A DNA stretch of 64,000 nt. Source: Bradyrhizobium sp. CB1650 (GTDB taxonomy: Bacteria; Pseudomonadota; Alphaproteobacteria; Rhizobiales; Xanthobacteraceae). A program made the translations under genes and the position numbers. Where the stretch lies: NCBI RefSeq assembly GCF_029761915.1, contig NZ_CP121695.1, positions 2,881,501 to 2,945,500 on the forward strand. Direction: 5' to 3'. Below are positions 55,643 through 63,909 of the stretch, one piece after another (within the stretch, counting starts at the first letter, position 1; each line of letters opens with the position of its first letter). Under the pieces are notes generated by a model. That model was not told the origin of the DNA. It saw only the letters and a list, made by a program, of their open reading frames with translations, and searched no databases.

Positions 55643-57324
55643 CTGGCTGCGTGAAAACAACGAGTCAGATAGAGATCGTCTCTGGGTTTTTCGGAGACGG
55701 TCGATGCGACGGTTCATTGAAGGCGCGGATCGCAATCAATCGACGTTGTTGCCGGAATGCCTCGATGATTGGGTCGGTGAGAGCAATCCTGTTCGCGTTG
55801 TCGATGCGTTTGTCGAAGCACTTGATCTTGACGAGATGGGTTTTGAGGACATCGAACCGTCGGCGACCGGGCGACCCGGCTATCATCCAGCGGTGCTGCT
55901 CAAGCTGTACATCTACGGCTATCTCAACCGCATCCAGTCGAGCCGCCGGCTGGAGCGGGAGGCAAGACGCAATCTCGAGGTGATCTGGCTGTTACAACGG
56001 CTTTCGCCCGACGACAAGACGATCGCCGACTTTCGTCGCGACAACGGCCTCGGTATCAGGAAGGTGTGCGCGAAGTTCGTTGAGCTTTGCCGGCGGATGG
56101 GATTGCTGACGCAGGCGAGCGTCGCCATCGACGGATCGAAGTTCAAGGCGGTCAACACGCGTGACAAGAACTTCACAAAGGGCAAGGTCGAGCGCCGTCG
56201 CCAGCAACTGGAGGAGAGCGTCTCGCGTTATCTCGCACAGCTCGACACGGCAGATCTGCAGGAGCCATCTGAGACTCTCGCCGCGAAGACGGCGCATCTG
56301 AAGGAAAAGCTCACCAAGCTCAAGAGCGAGATGCACAAGCTCGAAGCCTACGAAGAGGCGATGCTGGCATCACCAGATCAACAGATCTCGCTGACCGATC
56401 CCGACAGTCGGTCCATGGCAACGAGTGGCCGTGGCTGGGGCGTCGTTGGCTACAATGTGCAGGTTGCCGTAGATACCGAGCATCATCTCATCATTGCGCA
56501 CGAAGTAACGAATAGCGGCTCGGATCGCGCTCAACTGGCAAACATGGGCAAGCAGGCCAAGGCCGTGCTCGGCGTGGACAAGCTCGAGGCGGTGGCCGAT
56601 CGCGGCTATTACACAGGCGAGGAGATCAAGGCTTGCGCCGACGCTGATATCCTTGTGACTCTACCGAAGCCAAACACGACCGGCATGGAGGCGAAGGGCA
56701 AGTTTGGAAAGCACGACTTCGCATATCTGGCCAAGCAGGATGTGTATCGCTGCCCGGCTGGCGAGTTGCTGGCATATTGGCTCACAACAGTGGATGGCGA
56801 ACGCACCATTCGGCGCTACGTCACGAAAGCCTGTGGGAGTTGCCTACTGAAGGCGCGCTGCACCACGGCCAAAAACCGCGTCATCTCTCGTTGGGAGCAT
56901 GAGCACGTCATGGAGGATGCCCAGAGGCGGCTCGACGCTGATCCTCAGGCGATGCGTCGCCGTCGCGAGACGGTCGAGCATCCGTTCGGCACGCTGAAGA
57001 TGCGCATGGGCGCGACGCACTTCCTGACGAAGCGCTTGCCGAAGGTCGCCACTGAGATGGCGCTGCACGTGCTCGCCTACAATCTCACGCGCGTGATGAA
57101 CATCATGGGTGCTGGTGCGTTGATCGCGGCGATTCAGGCATGAGCCAGGAGCGCTGTCGCGCGCGTGCCACCAACCTCCTCATCATCGATTATAGTGGCT
57201 CGGGCAAGCCATTGGGCTGGCTTCCGGGGCCTGGCCGGAAATTATGCCATTTCGGCGCCAATCCGCGACCCCACGGGGCTGTTCAAAGCGCCGCCCCCGC
57301 ATTGAAACGTTTTCACGCGGCCAA
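55643..57324 (+). mobile_element. IS1182-family element B
   Basis: Terminal inverted repeats: left CTGGCTGCGTGAAAACAACG, right (reverse complement) TTGGCCGCGTGAAAACG, 14 of 17 positions equal. The direct repeat GACC flanks the element (55639-55642 and 57325-57328). The right flank GACCCAGAGCGGTC together with the left flank resembles the dispersed repeat. Length 1,682 bases. Confidence 0.82.
55704..57143 (+). CDS. IS1182-family transposase, intact
   Basis: This is a 479-residue DDE transposase. It shows IEGADRNQSTLLPECLDDWV, GYHPAVLLKLYIYGYLNRIQ, the first Asp in ASVAIDGSKFKAVNTRD, a coiled coil (KEKLTKLKSEMHKLEAYEEA), the second Asp in AVADRGYYTGEE, and the Glu in RETVEHPFGTLKMRMG. The frame is complete, unlike the related copy in element A, which loses the last motif by a frameshift. 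It could mobilise element A in trans if the ends are compatible. Confidence 0.9.
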   Translation: MRRFIEGADRNQSTLLPECLDDWVGESNPVRVVDAFVEALDLDEMGFEDIEPSATGRPGYHPAVLLKLYIYGYLNRIQSSRRLEREARRNLEVIWLLQRLSPDDKTIADFRRDNGLGIRKVCAKFVELCRRMGLLTQASVAIDGSKFKAVNTRDKNFTKGKVERRRQQLEESVSRYLAQLDTADLQEPSETLAAKTAHLKEKLTKLKSEMHKLEAYEEAMLASPDQQISLTDPDSRSMATSGRGWGVVGYNVQVAVDTEHHLIIAHEVTNSGSDRAQLANMGKQAKAVLGVDKLEAVADRGYYTGEEIKACADADILVTLPKPNTTGMEAKGKFGKHDFAYLAKQDVYRCPAGELLAYWLTTVDGERTIRRYVTKACGSCLLKARCTTAKNRVISRWEHEHVMEDAQRRLDADPQAMRRRRETVEHPFGTLKMRMGATHFLTKRLPKVATEMALHVLAYNLTRVMNIMGAGALIAAIQA

Positions 57325-57456
57325 GACCCAGAGCGGTCTTCATCGGCTGATGCCCGCGCTGACCATGGCCTGCAATCGATAGGTACGTTTTACGTACTTG
57401 AATGGGAGGCACGCCGCTGCAAGGATTGAACGGTCCGCACGCAAAGGGAGGATGTC

Positions 57457-57927
57457 ATGGAATCTTCTCCGAAAGTTGTGAGCACAGGACTTGCGTTGAT
57501 CATCGTCCTGTTGTCGTTCGTCCCCGTTGCTTCGGCTGAACCGAAAGAAGACGTCGCGGCAGCGACCGCGGCATGGGGACGCGCCCTTGGCGAAGACGAT
57601 CCAGAAAAGGTTTTACCGTTCTATTCAGACGATGCCGTGCTTTGGGGCACGCTGTCCCCGACCGTCCGCTCCGATAGGGCGGCGCTAAGAGACTATTTCG
57701 TGACCGCCTTCAAGGTTCTACCCGGTCTCAAGGTCGCCTTGGGCGATCAGCTGATCCGCGCGTACGGCAACGCGGCGGTCAATACCGGTTACTACACGTT
57801 CTCCTATGTCAAGGACGGCGAGACGAAGAGCTTACCCGCGCGATACAGCTTCACCTACGTCAAGAACGGCGAGCGTTGGCTGATCGTCGACCACCATTCC
57901 TCGGCGATGCCATCGCCGCCGAAATAG
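57457..57927 (+). CDS. Secreted SgcJ/EcaC-type NTF2-fold protein
   Basis: The 156-residue protein has a signal peptide (LALIIVLLSFVPVASAEP) and a DUF4440/SnoaL-like domain: VAAATAAWGRALGEDDPEKV, LPFYSDDAVLWGTLSP, then YYTFSYVKDGETKSLPARYS and GERWLIVDHHSSAMP. The His pair near the C terminus is typical of the SgcJ/EcaC group. AAGGGAGG precedes the start. Function unknown. Confidence 0.82.
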   Translation: MESSPKVVSTGLALIIVLLSFVPVASAEPKEDVAAATAAWGRALGEDDPEKVLPFYSDDAVLWGTLSPTVRSDRAALRDYFVTAFKVLPGLKVALGDQLIRAYGNAAVNTGYYTFSYVKDGETKSLPARYSFTYVKNGERWLIVDHHSSAMPSPPK

Positions 57928-58041
57928 CACACCAGATTTTCGAGTGGTGACGCCCGCGGGGGTTTTGCTGCGGTGCGTTGGTGGTTATCCGTTTGTACGG
58001 TGTTGGCCCATCAGCTGCTCGTAAGCGGAGGCTGAAGTCAA

Positions 58042-58329
58042 ATGATCGACGTGATTGTGACACAGCGGGTGCATCCCGGCATGGAGCGAGCATTTGAAGA
58101 GCTAGTGCGTGAGATTACCGCGAACACCTTGGCCAAGGATAAGGGGTGTTTGAGGTATGAGTGGTATCGCGCGGAAGCGCCGCAAACCTATATTTTGATA
58201 GAGCGCTGGACTGATAGAGCCGCGGCCCAAGCTCACTTGGCGGCCGAACACATGGCTCGACTGAAGCCCAAAATTCAGGAATGCGTTCCCGAAAGTTTTT
58301 CCGTGACCCGGCTGGTTCAATTGAATTGA
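58042..58329 (+). CDS. Antibiotic biosynthesis monooxygenase-domain protein
   Basis: The 95-residue protein has the dimeric ferredoxin-like ABM fold: IVTQRVHPGMERAFEELVRE, GCLRYEWYRAEAPQTYILIE and HLAAEHMARLKPKIQE. Family members act on quinones, haem or related small molecules. GCGGAGG precedes the ATG. The last codons (QLN-stop) are formed by an ATTGA tandem repeat, so the C terminus could vary by slippage. Confidence 0.82.
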   Translation: MIDVIVTQRVHPGMERAFEELVREITANTLAKDKGCLRYEWYRAEAPQTYILIERWTDRAAAQAHLAAEHMARLKPKIQECVPESFSVTRLVQLN

Positions 58330-58341
58330 ATTGAATTGAAT
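58320..58341 (+). repeat. ATTGA pentanucleotide repeat across a stop codon
   Basis: Four perfect ATTGA units (58320-58339) plus AT. The TGA stop of the monooxygenase-domain gene lies in the second unit. Confidence 0.9.
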
Positions 58342-58350
58342 GTCTCCTGT

Positions 58351-58465
58351 TGGCCCTTCGCGTCGTTTGCACCGCCACAAAACCTCGGTCGCTTACGGGG
58401 CATAGCGGACGTCGACGCGCGGCCGTCGATCGCAAAGGGCGACGCTCGTGACCCACTCCGGACCT
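58351..58465 (+). repeat. Dispersed intergenic repeat, type R2
   Basis: Very close to 37039-37153, from TGGCCCTTCGCGTCGTTTGC to GACGCTCGTGACCCACTCCG. It starts nine bases after the ATTGA repeat. Confidence 0.82.
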
Positions 58466-58563
58466 CGCCGCGCCAAGCAAGCGGGTGTATCAAGGTGGCA
58501 AAGCGTCGTTCGGAAACCCTAGTGTCCCGCTTTGGCGGAGTTTGTTGACGCAGAAGATGCCGC

Positions 58564-58803
58564 TTATTGGGATTGTTTCGGAAGTACTGGGCGTGAGCGG
58601 ACACCCGACGCTTGTTGCGGTTTCTTTTGCTTTCGTTGGGATTTCTGCGTCGGTGGCGCAGGGTCGCCGCCCTTTTCCGGCTGACCATAAAAGACGCTAC
58701 CCGGGCCCGAGTGGGGCGGCAGCCCAAAGGACTGCGCCATCGCGATATCTGCGCCGCACGCGAGCAGCAGAGCGATAATGACGAGGCGAAGAATATGCTT
58801 CAT
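58564..58803 (-). CDS. Small secreted Pro/Lys-rich protein
   Basis: The 79-residue protein has a signal peptide (LVIIALLLACGADIAMAQ) followed by a Gly/Pro segment (GLPPHSGPGSVFYGQPEKGG) and a basic tail. Low complexity; no family recognised. The signal peptide makes it more than a chance frame. Confidence 0.55.
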   Translation of the reverse strand: MKHILRLVIIALLLACGADIAMAQSFGLPPHSGPGSVFYGQPEKGGDPAPPTQKSQRKQKKPQQASGVRSRPVLPKQSQ

Positions 58804-58983
58804 GGCTACACATCCTCGATCACGGGTGGGTGACGCGCTTTCGGCGCATCGCGCACTGAGTTCTTCCCAGTTTGCCCCTTACCGGAGCTTCGATCGGCGT
58901 CTACGTGGCCCTTCAGGGCGAACATTTGGCCTCGGCTAAGTTCGCGCTTGACCCCGCATCTCCTCGGCAATTAACCGGCGCTT

Positions 58984-59592
58984 TCACTTCGCGGCACTGC
59001 CGGTCGTTTGTTTCGCAGCCTCCTGAGCCGTTTGATAGCTGTCGATAACGGCCGCATAGTTCGGTACCAACGCGTACAGCTTCGCAAGCTCGCCCGCTTC
59101 GGGGCGGTTCCATGTACGATGAACTTCCGAGAGCACCGCGTTCGTGGAGGTCGGAATGACACCTGCTTGGACAAATCGGGCGACTGTTGTGCGTGAGGTC
59201 ATTTCGCTTGGATCGCCTGATGCATCGATCACGGCGTAGACCTTGTATCCCGCCGCCTTGGCATCAAGTGCCGGAAACATCACGCAGACGCTGGTCCAGA
59301 CACCGGCCATGATCAGCGTCTTCTTGCCGGTGGCACGGACTGTTTTGATAAAGTCCTCGTTATCCCATGCGTTTAGTTCGCCCTTGCGCGGCACATAGAC
59401 CGCGTGCGGCGCGAACTGATGGATTTCCGGCATGAGCGGTCCGTTTGGCCCTTTTGGTTCGGACGCGGTAGTGATTACGGGTATCTTGAGCAGCGTCGAA
59501 CATAGGACGCTTCCCAGATCGACTTGAACAGCGTCCAGTACGGCCAGATAGCGGAGCTGACGTTGATCTAGATCAACGGTATGGATTAACAA
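58984..59592 (-). pseudogene. Isochorismatase-like hydrolase lacking a proper N terminus
   Basis: From about residue 35 the frame matches the YcaC-type isochorismatase family: IPVITTASEPKGPNGPLMPE, RKGELNAWDNEDFIK (Lys), and the cysteine nucleophile in IMAGVWTSVCVMFPAL. The usual first ~40 residues, with the catalytic Asp of the D-K-C triad, are missing. The upstream part of the frame uses a TTG start and runs through a FixK box, so it is unlikely to be coding. I read it as a 5'-truncated gene; an internal start would give a protein without the Asp. Confidence 0.7.
59563..59576 (+). promoter_or_regulatory. FixK/FNR box upstream of the DoxX-family gene
   Basis: TTGATCTAGATCAA, a perfect TTGA-N6-TCAA palindrome, ends 56 bases before the GTG start at 59633. 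Class II spacing would give transcription start near 59611. Confidence 0.75.
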
Positions 59593-59632
59593 ACGTGTGC
59601 TATTGTGCCACCCGCGATTGGAGGGACGCGCA

Positions 59633-60052
59633 GTGATCGACCTCGCAAAGTATGGTGATCATGCGGCGCTCGTCGGCCGCATTCTGTATGCGTCGATGTT
59701 TCTTCTGTTCGGCTACGGCAAGATAACAGCCTTTGCCGGTACCACGAGCTACATGGGTTCACTTGGCCTTCCAGCACCCTCGCTGTTTACTTTGCTCGCC
59801 ATCATCATTGAGATTGGCGGTGGCTTGTTGATGTTAGTTGGCTATGAGACTCGGCTCATAGCTCTCGGGCTGGCGATCTACGTCTTGGTTTCAGCGTTTA
59901 TCGGGCACTTCCAGCTCAGCGACTTTAATCAGTTCCAGCATTTCATGAAGAACATGGCGATCGTCGGAGGTTCGCTGGCGTTTGGCGCTTCCGGTGCTGG
60001 CGCTTATTCGTTCGACGCGAGGCGATCGCCGCAAGCGCGGTCGCTTGCGTGA
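59633..60052 (+). CDS. DoxX-family membrane protein
   Basis: The 139-residue protein has four membrane segments (LVGRILYASMFLLFGYGKI, LFTLLAIIIEIGGGLLMLVG, LIALGLAIYVLVSAFIGH, NMAIVGGSLAFGASGAG), typical of DoxX/SURF4-like proteins. The opening GRILYASMFLLFGYGKIT is characteristic. GTG at 59633 follows GGAGGGAC. The upstream FixK box suggests expression at low oxygen. The role may involve redox balance; the partner is unknown. Confidence 0.85.
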   Translation: MIDLAKYGDHAALVGRILYASMFLLFGYGKITAFAGTTSYMGSLGLPAPSLFTLLAIIIEIGGGLLMLVGYETRLIALGLAIYVLVSAFIGHFQLSDFNQFQHFMKNMAIVGGSLAFGASGAGAYSFDARRSPQARSLA

Positions 60053-60231
60053 AGAGTCCGGCGGGCGGGTGTGGGGCCGGGAAGGTTTGGCACCGTCGAA
60101 GAGGTAATCGACGGCGAACGTCTGCTGCTGGCCCTTCGCGTCGCTTCGCTGCTCTGCAACAACACGTCGGCTATCCGGGGCACAGCGGACTCGAGCAAGC
60201 CGTCCGCTCGGCGCGTTTATAGGTTCACGTC
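60053..60231 (+). repeat. Fragment of dispersed repeat type R2
   Basis: Around 60130-60190 the sequence reads TGGCCCTTCGCGTCGCTTCG and later CCGGGGCACAGCGGAC, matching the start and middle of type R2. The rest is diverged. Confidence 0.5.
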
Positions 60232-61221
60232 CTAGTCGTCAGCTTCGGGACTGCGTGCGAGATCCGACCAGCAAAAAGGCCTGGCTTTGTCCAGATTTTG
60301 GTATGCGGCCTTGGCGGTCCGCAGCAGTCGCTTTTCCCGCTTGCGATCGAGGAAGCGGACGTGTGCGTTGGATCGCGCTCCGTTCAACGATTCAGCCAGA
60401 GTCTGATCTCGTGCATCGTCATTGAGCTGCCCGAGGGACCGTTGCGCCTTGCGCAATTGCTTGAGGATCGACTTCTGCTTCGTGAGCGAGCTGTCGCAGA
60501 AGAGGTCCTCCAGCGACTCGATCGAGTAGGTCAGCCGCTTGTTGAGAATGCGCAGTTTGTGTCGCTTCTCCGCGCTGAGTTTGCCGAGCCTCCGCGCCTT
60601 CTTGAGGAGCGTCTTGTGCCACTGCGCGAGTTGCACCGCTGCGTGATCGGCGAGCGCGCAGCGGCGCCGCCTGAAGGCCTCCTTGCTGCGTCTGGTCGAC
60701 CAGGGGCCGCTCTCGATCCAGCCGGAGGTCTGCTCGATCAGGCGCCGATACCGCGCCGATTGCAGCGCCCGCGCCAAGAGGCGATGGCTCTCGGCGCGCT
60801 TTTCATCCCAGGACTGGAGCTCGGCGATCACCGCGAGCTCGTCGCCGCTGGCCGCCACCACGCGTTCGATCGCGACGTCAAGGTCCCGCACCAGGCCTAG
60901 CTGACTGTTCAACCATTTCAGCTCGGCCAGGACTTCCGGCCGCACGGCGTCACCGACCATTGGCGAGAAGAAGCGAATGGCAGTCCGTAAGTGCGTCAGC
61001 GCAATCCGTATCTGATGCAGTGCGTCGGGGTCGCCGCGGCAGGTGCCGTCATGCTGGGCGAGGACGGCGTCCAGGTGTCGGCGCGCGATGATCCGGAAGG
61101 CGGTGTCGCGGGCCATAGCGGGGCTGAGACGGCCGGGCAGGGCATTGCGCTTCGCCGCTGGCCTGATGCGAGCGGTGGCCGTTGAACTCGTGGTGGGTCG
61201 CGCCGTCCTTGCCCGCGCCAA
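60232..61221 (-). CDS. CHAD-domain protein
   Basis: This 329-residue helical protein has the conserved-histidine features of CHAD domains: DPDALHQIRIALTHLRTAIR near residue 65, LGLVRDLDVAIERV, and the basic C-terminal helices (RLGKLSAEKRHKLRILNKRL, LGQLNDDARDQTLAE). CHAD domains bind polyphosphate. The start is a TTG at 61221, ten bases after the stop of the preceding APH/AAA gene, so the two form an operon. An ATG at 61116 just before the domain is an alternative. Confidence 0.88.
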   Translation of the reverse strand: MARARTARPTTSSTATARIRPAAKRNALPGRLSPAMARDTAFRIIARRHLDAVLAQHDGTCRGDPDALHQIRIALTHLRTAIRFFSPMVGDAVRPEVLAELKWLNSQLGLVRDLDVAIERVVAASGDELAVIAELQSWDEKRAESHRLLARALQSARYRRLIEQTSGWIESGPWSTRRSKEAFRRRRCALADHAAVQLAQWHKTLLKKARRLGKLSAEKRHKLRILNKRLTYSIESLEDLFCDSSLTKQKSILKQLRKAQRSLGQLNDDARDQTLAESLNGARSNAHVRFLDRKREKRLLRTAKAAYQNLDKARPFCWSDLARSPEADD

Positions 61222-61231
61222 TCAGATTGCC

Positions 61232-62764
61232 TTACCTGCCCTCGGCGATCGCCATCCGGCAGCGCCCGAACGTCTGCTCAGGTGTCCCGGATGCATCGAT
61301 GCGCGCCCAACCAATATCGCCGATACTATAATGCTCCTGCAGCGCGGCAACCTCTTGCGTGGCGTCGGACGCATCCCCCCGTCGGCTGCCGATTCGAGCC
61401 TGCCGCGTCGCGAGGTCCGCGTCCAGGAAAAGCCCGGTCAGCGGGACATTGCATTCCCGGGCAAGCGCGGCGACTGCATCGCGCTCGGATTCGCGTGCGA
61501 ATACCGCGTCGACGATTGCGGAATGGCCCTGCTTCAGCACGCGGCGGGCGTGTTGGGCCAATGTCTCGTAAACCCGAGCCGTGACATCGGGCTGATATGT
61601 GGATGGCGGCAGGCGGTCCGCGTCCTTGACCCCAAACAGTCGTTTTCGAATGACGTCGCTGCGCAGCACGACGGCTCCCGGTTGCGGCGCAACGATAGGC
61701 GCGAGCGCACGGGCCAGCACCGACTTCCCGGTACCCGACAATCCGCCGACCGCAATCAGACGAGGCGCTGGAGGATTGATCAGAGCCTGGGCGAGGCTGA
61801 AATAGCGATTCGCGTCGTCGAGAATGCCGAGCCGATCGGAATGAGGCCGATTCAGCCGCGCCAGTGCCACCTGGGCGCGGATCGCAGCTCGAACCGACAT
61901 GAACAGCGGGAGAGTGCCAAGCGCATCGAGATGCTCGAGCGGCGTTGTGGCGAGATACCGATTGAGGAGGGTATTGGCCGCCAGCGGCTGGTCGTGGCGC
62001 AACAGATCCATCAGCGTGAATGCAAGGTCGTAGAGCACGTCGACGGTTGCGAGAGCGGCGTCGAACTCGACGGCATCGAACAGCACGAGCTGCTGTTCGA
62101 TCAGCACGATATTGGCAAGATGCAGGTCGCCGTGGCAGCGGCGCACGAAGCCTTGACGGCCACGTTCGTCCAGCAAGACACGGATACGATGAAATGCCTC
62201 GTGCGAGGTTTTGCCAAGTTGCTTGATCGCGGCCGCGGCAAGATGGTTTCCGTTTCGCAGGCCGGCGGTGTTCCCCTCGATGAGCGGCGGGATCGAGGAG
62301 ACCCATGCCTTGCCGTCCGCAGGCGTCGCGATCACGTGCGAACGCGCGATGGCGTCCGCGATCGCCAACGCGAGGTCCGCGTCGAGCGGCCCGGCCCTGG
62401 CCAGATGATCGAGCGTTCGGCTTTCGTCGAAGCGGGACATCTCCACCGCATATTCGATCGGCTTGCCGCGCCCTCCGAGCTCCATCGTGCCGTCCGGCCC
62501 CTCCGTGATCGCCACGACGCGCTGATAGATTTGCGGCGCCAGCGGCCGGTTGATCCTGATCTCCTCCTCGCATGCCGCCTTTCGCCTTTCGAGGGTGGAG
62601 TAATCGAGAAACGGAAAGCGGACAGCCCGCTTGATCTTCAGCGCGCGCGTTCCTTCGAGAAAGACTGAAGCAGCATGTGTATCGATCCTGATTGCGCCGG
62701 GATGCGTGGCGGGATCGCTGAGTGCTGCAAAGATCCGTTCCTGGGTCGCGGTGTCGTCCGTCAT
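61232..62764 (-). CDS. Fused aminoglycoside-phosphotransferase-like / AAA ATP-binding protein
   Basis: This 510-residue protein has an N-terminal APH-like kinase domain (RALKIKRAVRFPFLDYSTLE, catalytic loop CHGDLHLANIVLIE, then LFDAVEFDAALATVDVLYDL). Its C-terminal domain is a zeta-toxin/AAA-like kinase with the Walker A loop LIAVGGLSGTGKSVLARALA. The pair is a known bifunctional family; the substrate is unknown. The start at 62764 (MTDDTATQ) was chosen over one eight codons upstream. The FixK boxes at 62888 and 62937 lie upstream, shared with the divergent stress protein gene. Confidence 0.88.
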   Translation of the reverse strand: MTDDTATQERIFAALSDPATHPGAIRIDTHAASVFLEGTRALKIKRAVRFPFLDYSTLERRKAACEEEIRINRPLAPQIYQRVVAITEGPDGTMELGGRGKPIEYAVEMSRFDESRTLDHLARAGPLDADLALAIADAIARSHVIATPADGKAWVSSIPPLIEGNTAGLRNGNHLAAAAIKQLGKTSHEAFHRIRVLLDERGRQGFVRRCHGDLHLANIVLIEQQLVLFDAVEFDAALATVDVLYDLAFTLMDLLRHDQPLAANTLLNRYLATTPLEHLDALGTLPLFMSVRAAIRAQVALARLNRPHSDRLGILDDANRYFSLAQALINPPAPRLIAVGGLSGTGKSVLARALAPIVAPQPGAVVLRSDVIRKRLFGVKDADRLPPSTYQPDVTARVYETLAQHARRVLKQGHSAIVDAVFARESERDAVAALARECNVPLTGLFLDADLATRQARIGSRRGDASDATQEVAALQEHYSIGDIGWARIDASGTPEQTFGRCRMAIAEGR

Positions 62765-62887
62765 TGCGGATGGCTTGTGCAGGTACAATCACTCACCCGG
62801 ATCGGGAGCCGCTGGCTTTCTCTCGGGTACTAGCATTCGCATCTCGGGCTGAGCAGGGTAACCGTAGATTGGCGGTGGCGCGAGTCC

Positions 62888-62901
62888 TTGACTTTCATCA
62901 A
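62888..62901. promoter_or_regulatory. FixK/FNR box, first of a pair
   Basis: TTGACTTTCATCAA fits TTGA-N6-TCAA. It lies 123 bases from the APH/AAA start and 96 bases from the stress-protein start, within the shared divergent promoter region. Confidence 0.6.
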
Positions 62902-62936
62902 GCGCTGTCGTCGGTTGGCCGAACGGTGTTCCCGTC

Positions 62937-62950
62937 TTGACGAGGATCAA
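62937..62950. promoter_or_regulatory. FixK/FNR box, second of a pair
   Basis: TTGACGAGGATCAA fits TTGA-N6-TCAA. It is centred 49 bases from the first box and ends 47 bases before the universal-stress-protein start. Confidence 0.65.
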
Positions 62951-62997
62951 GTGCCCGCACCGATGGCGGCGTATCCTGGCAGCCGAGGAGAATTCCG

Positions 62998-63840
62998 ATG
63001 CCCATCAAGGACGTATTTCTGCCGCTTGTCGGTCAGCCGCGCGAGCCGACGCTTGCTGCGATCGAAAAATGCGTGGCGGTCGCCGCCGATCTCGGCGCCA
63101 GGATTACCGCGCTTGCGCTGGAGGAAGATGTCTTCGCGCGACCGAAAGCAGTGTTCCCGGACGATCCGGAGCCTGCCGCTGGACCCAACGCCGGGCGAGA
63201 GATCGACGAATTGCAGCAGCTCCTGAATGCGTTCAACAATGCCGCTTCGCGCGCGGGCATCCGCGCCCAAAGCCGGTCGGGCAAGATGCCCGCGGAGCAG
63301 ATCGCTCCGACCTTGGCGGAATACGCGCGCTTCAGCGATCTCGCGCTGATCCCCGTGAAGCCGCACGACAGTCGAACGGAGACCATCATCGAGACGCTTT
63401 TGTTCGAATCGGGCCGACCGCTCCTGCTCTGTCCGGAGCATCTCGTCCCCGGGCTGCGTCCGGACTTCGAGAACGTCATGATCGCCTGGGATCGTTCCGC
63501 GCGCGCGGCCCGCGCGGTCGGCGATGCGCTGCCGTTCCTTCAGGCCGCCGCGTCGGTCCGCATCATCACCGTCACGGATGACAAGACCGAGGCGATCATG
63601 CAATCCGGGATGGATCTCGTCGACCACCTCGGAGAGCACGGGGTGTATGCGTCCTTTGAAACCGTGAACGCTGGCGGCAGCTCGATCGGCAAGGTGCTCG
63701 GAAGCTGGGCGAATTCCCATGAAATCGACGCCATCATCATGGGCGCCTACCATCATTCTCGACTGAACGAAATAGTCTGGGGCGGCGTTACCAAGACCGT
63801 CATTGGTCAGCCACCATGCTGGGTTATGATGTCGCATTAG
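62998..63840 (+). CDS. Universal stress protein (UspA family), two-domain
   Basis: This is a 280-residue tandem Usp protein. The first domain starts IKDVFLPLVGQPREPTLAAI; the second starts VMIAWDRSARAARAVGDALP and ends with DAIIMGAYHHSRLNEIVWGG, close to the ATP-binding GxxGxxxxxxxxGS region. GGAGAA precedes the ATG. Two FixK boxes lie upstream. Usp proteins are often induced by oxygen limitation in rhizobia. It lies just before a CoA-ligase-type gene on the same strand (70-base gap), perhaps one operon. Confidence 0.88.
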   Translation: MPIKDVFLPLVGQPREPTLAAIEKCVAVAADLGARITALALEEDVFARPKAVFPDDPEPAAGPNAGREIDELQQLLNAFNNAASRAGIRAQSRSGKMPAEQIAPTLAEYARFSDLALIPVKPHDSRTETIIETLLFESGRPLLLCPEHLVPGLRPDFENVMIAWDRSARAARAVGDALPFLQAAASVRIITVTDDKTEAIMQSGMDLVDHLGEHGVYASFETVNAGGSSIGKVLGSWANSHEIDAIIMGAYHHSRLNEIVWGGVTKTVIGQPPCWVMMSH

Positions 63841-63909
63841 TCGCTCGACAGATTCCCGAGCCGGATCTTTGACCGGCCGAACGAGCGCCCGATCGGACTC
63901 GGTGCATTC

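Noticed and set aside
61043..62668. Plus-strand frame of 541 codons
   Set aside because: It is antisense to the APH/AAA gene, whose Walker A and kinase motifs are clear. The plus-strand translation shows no domain.
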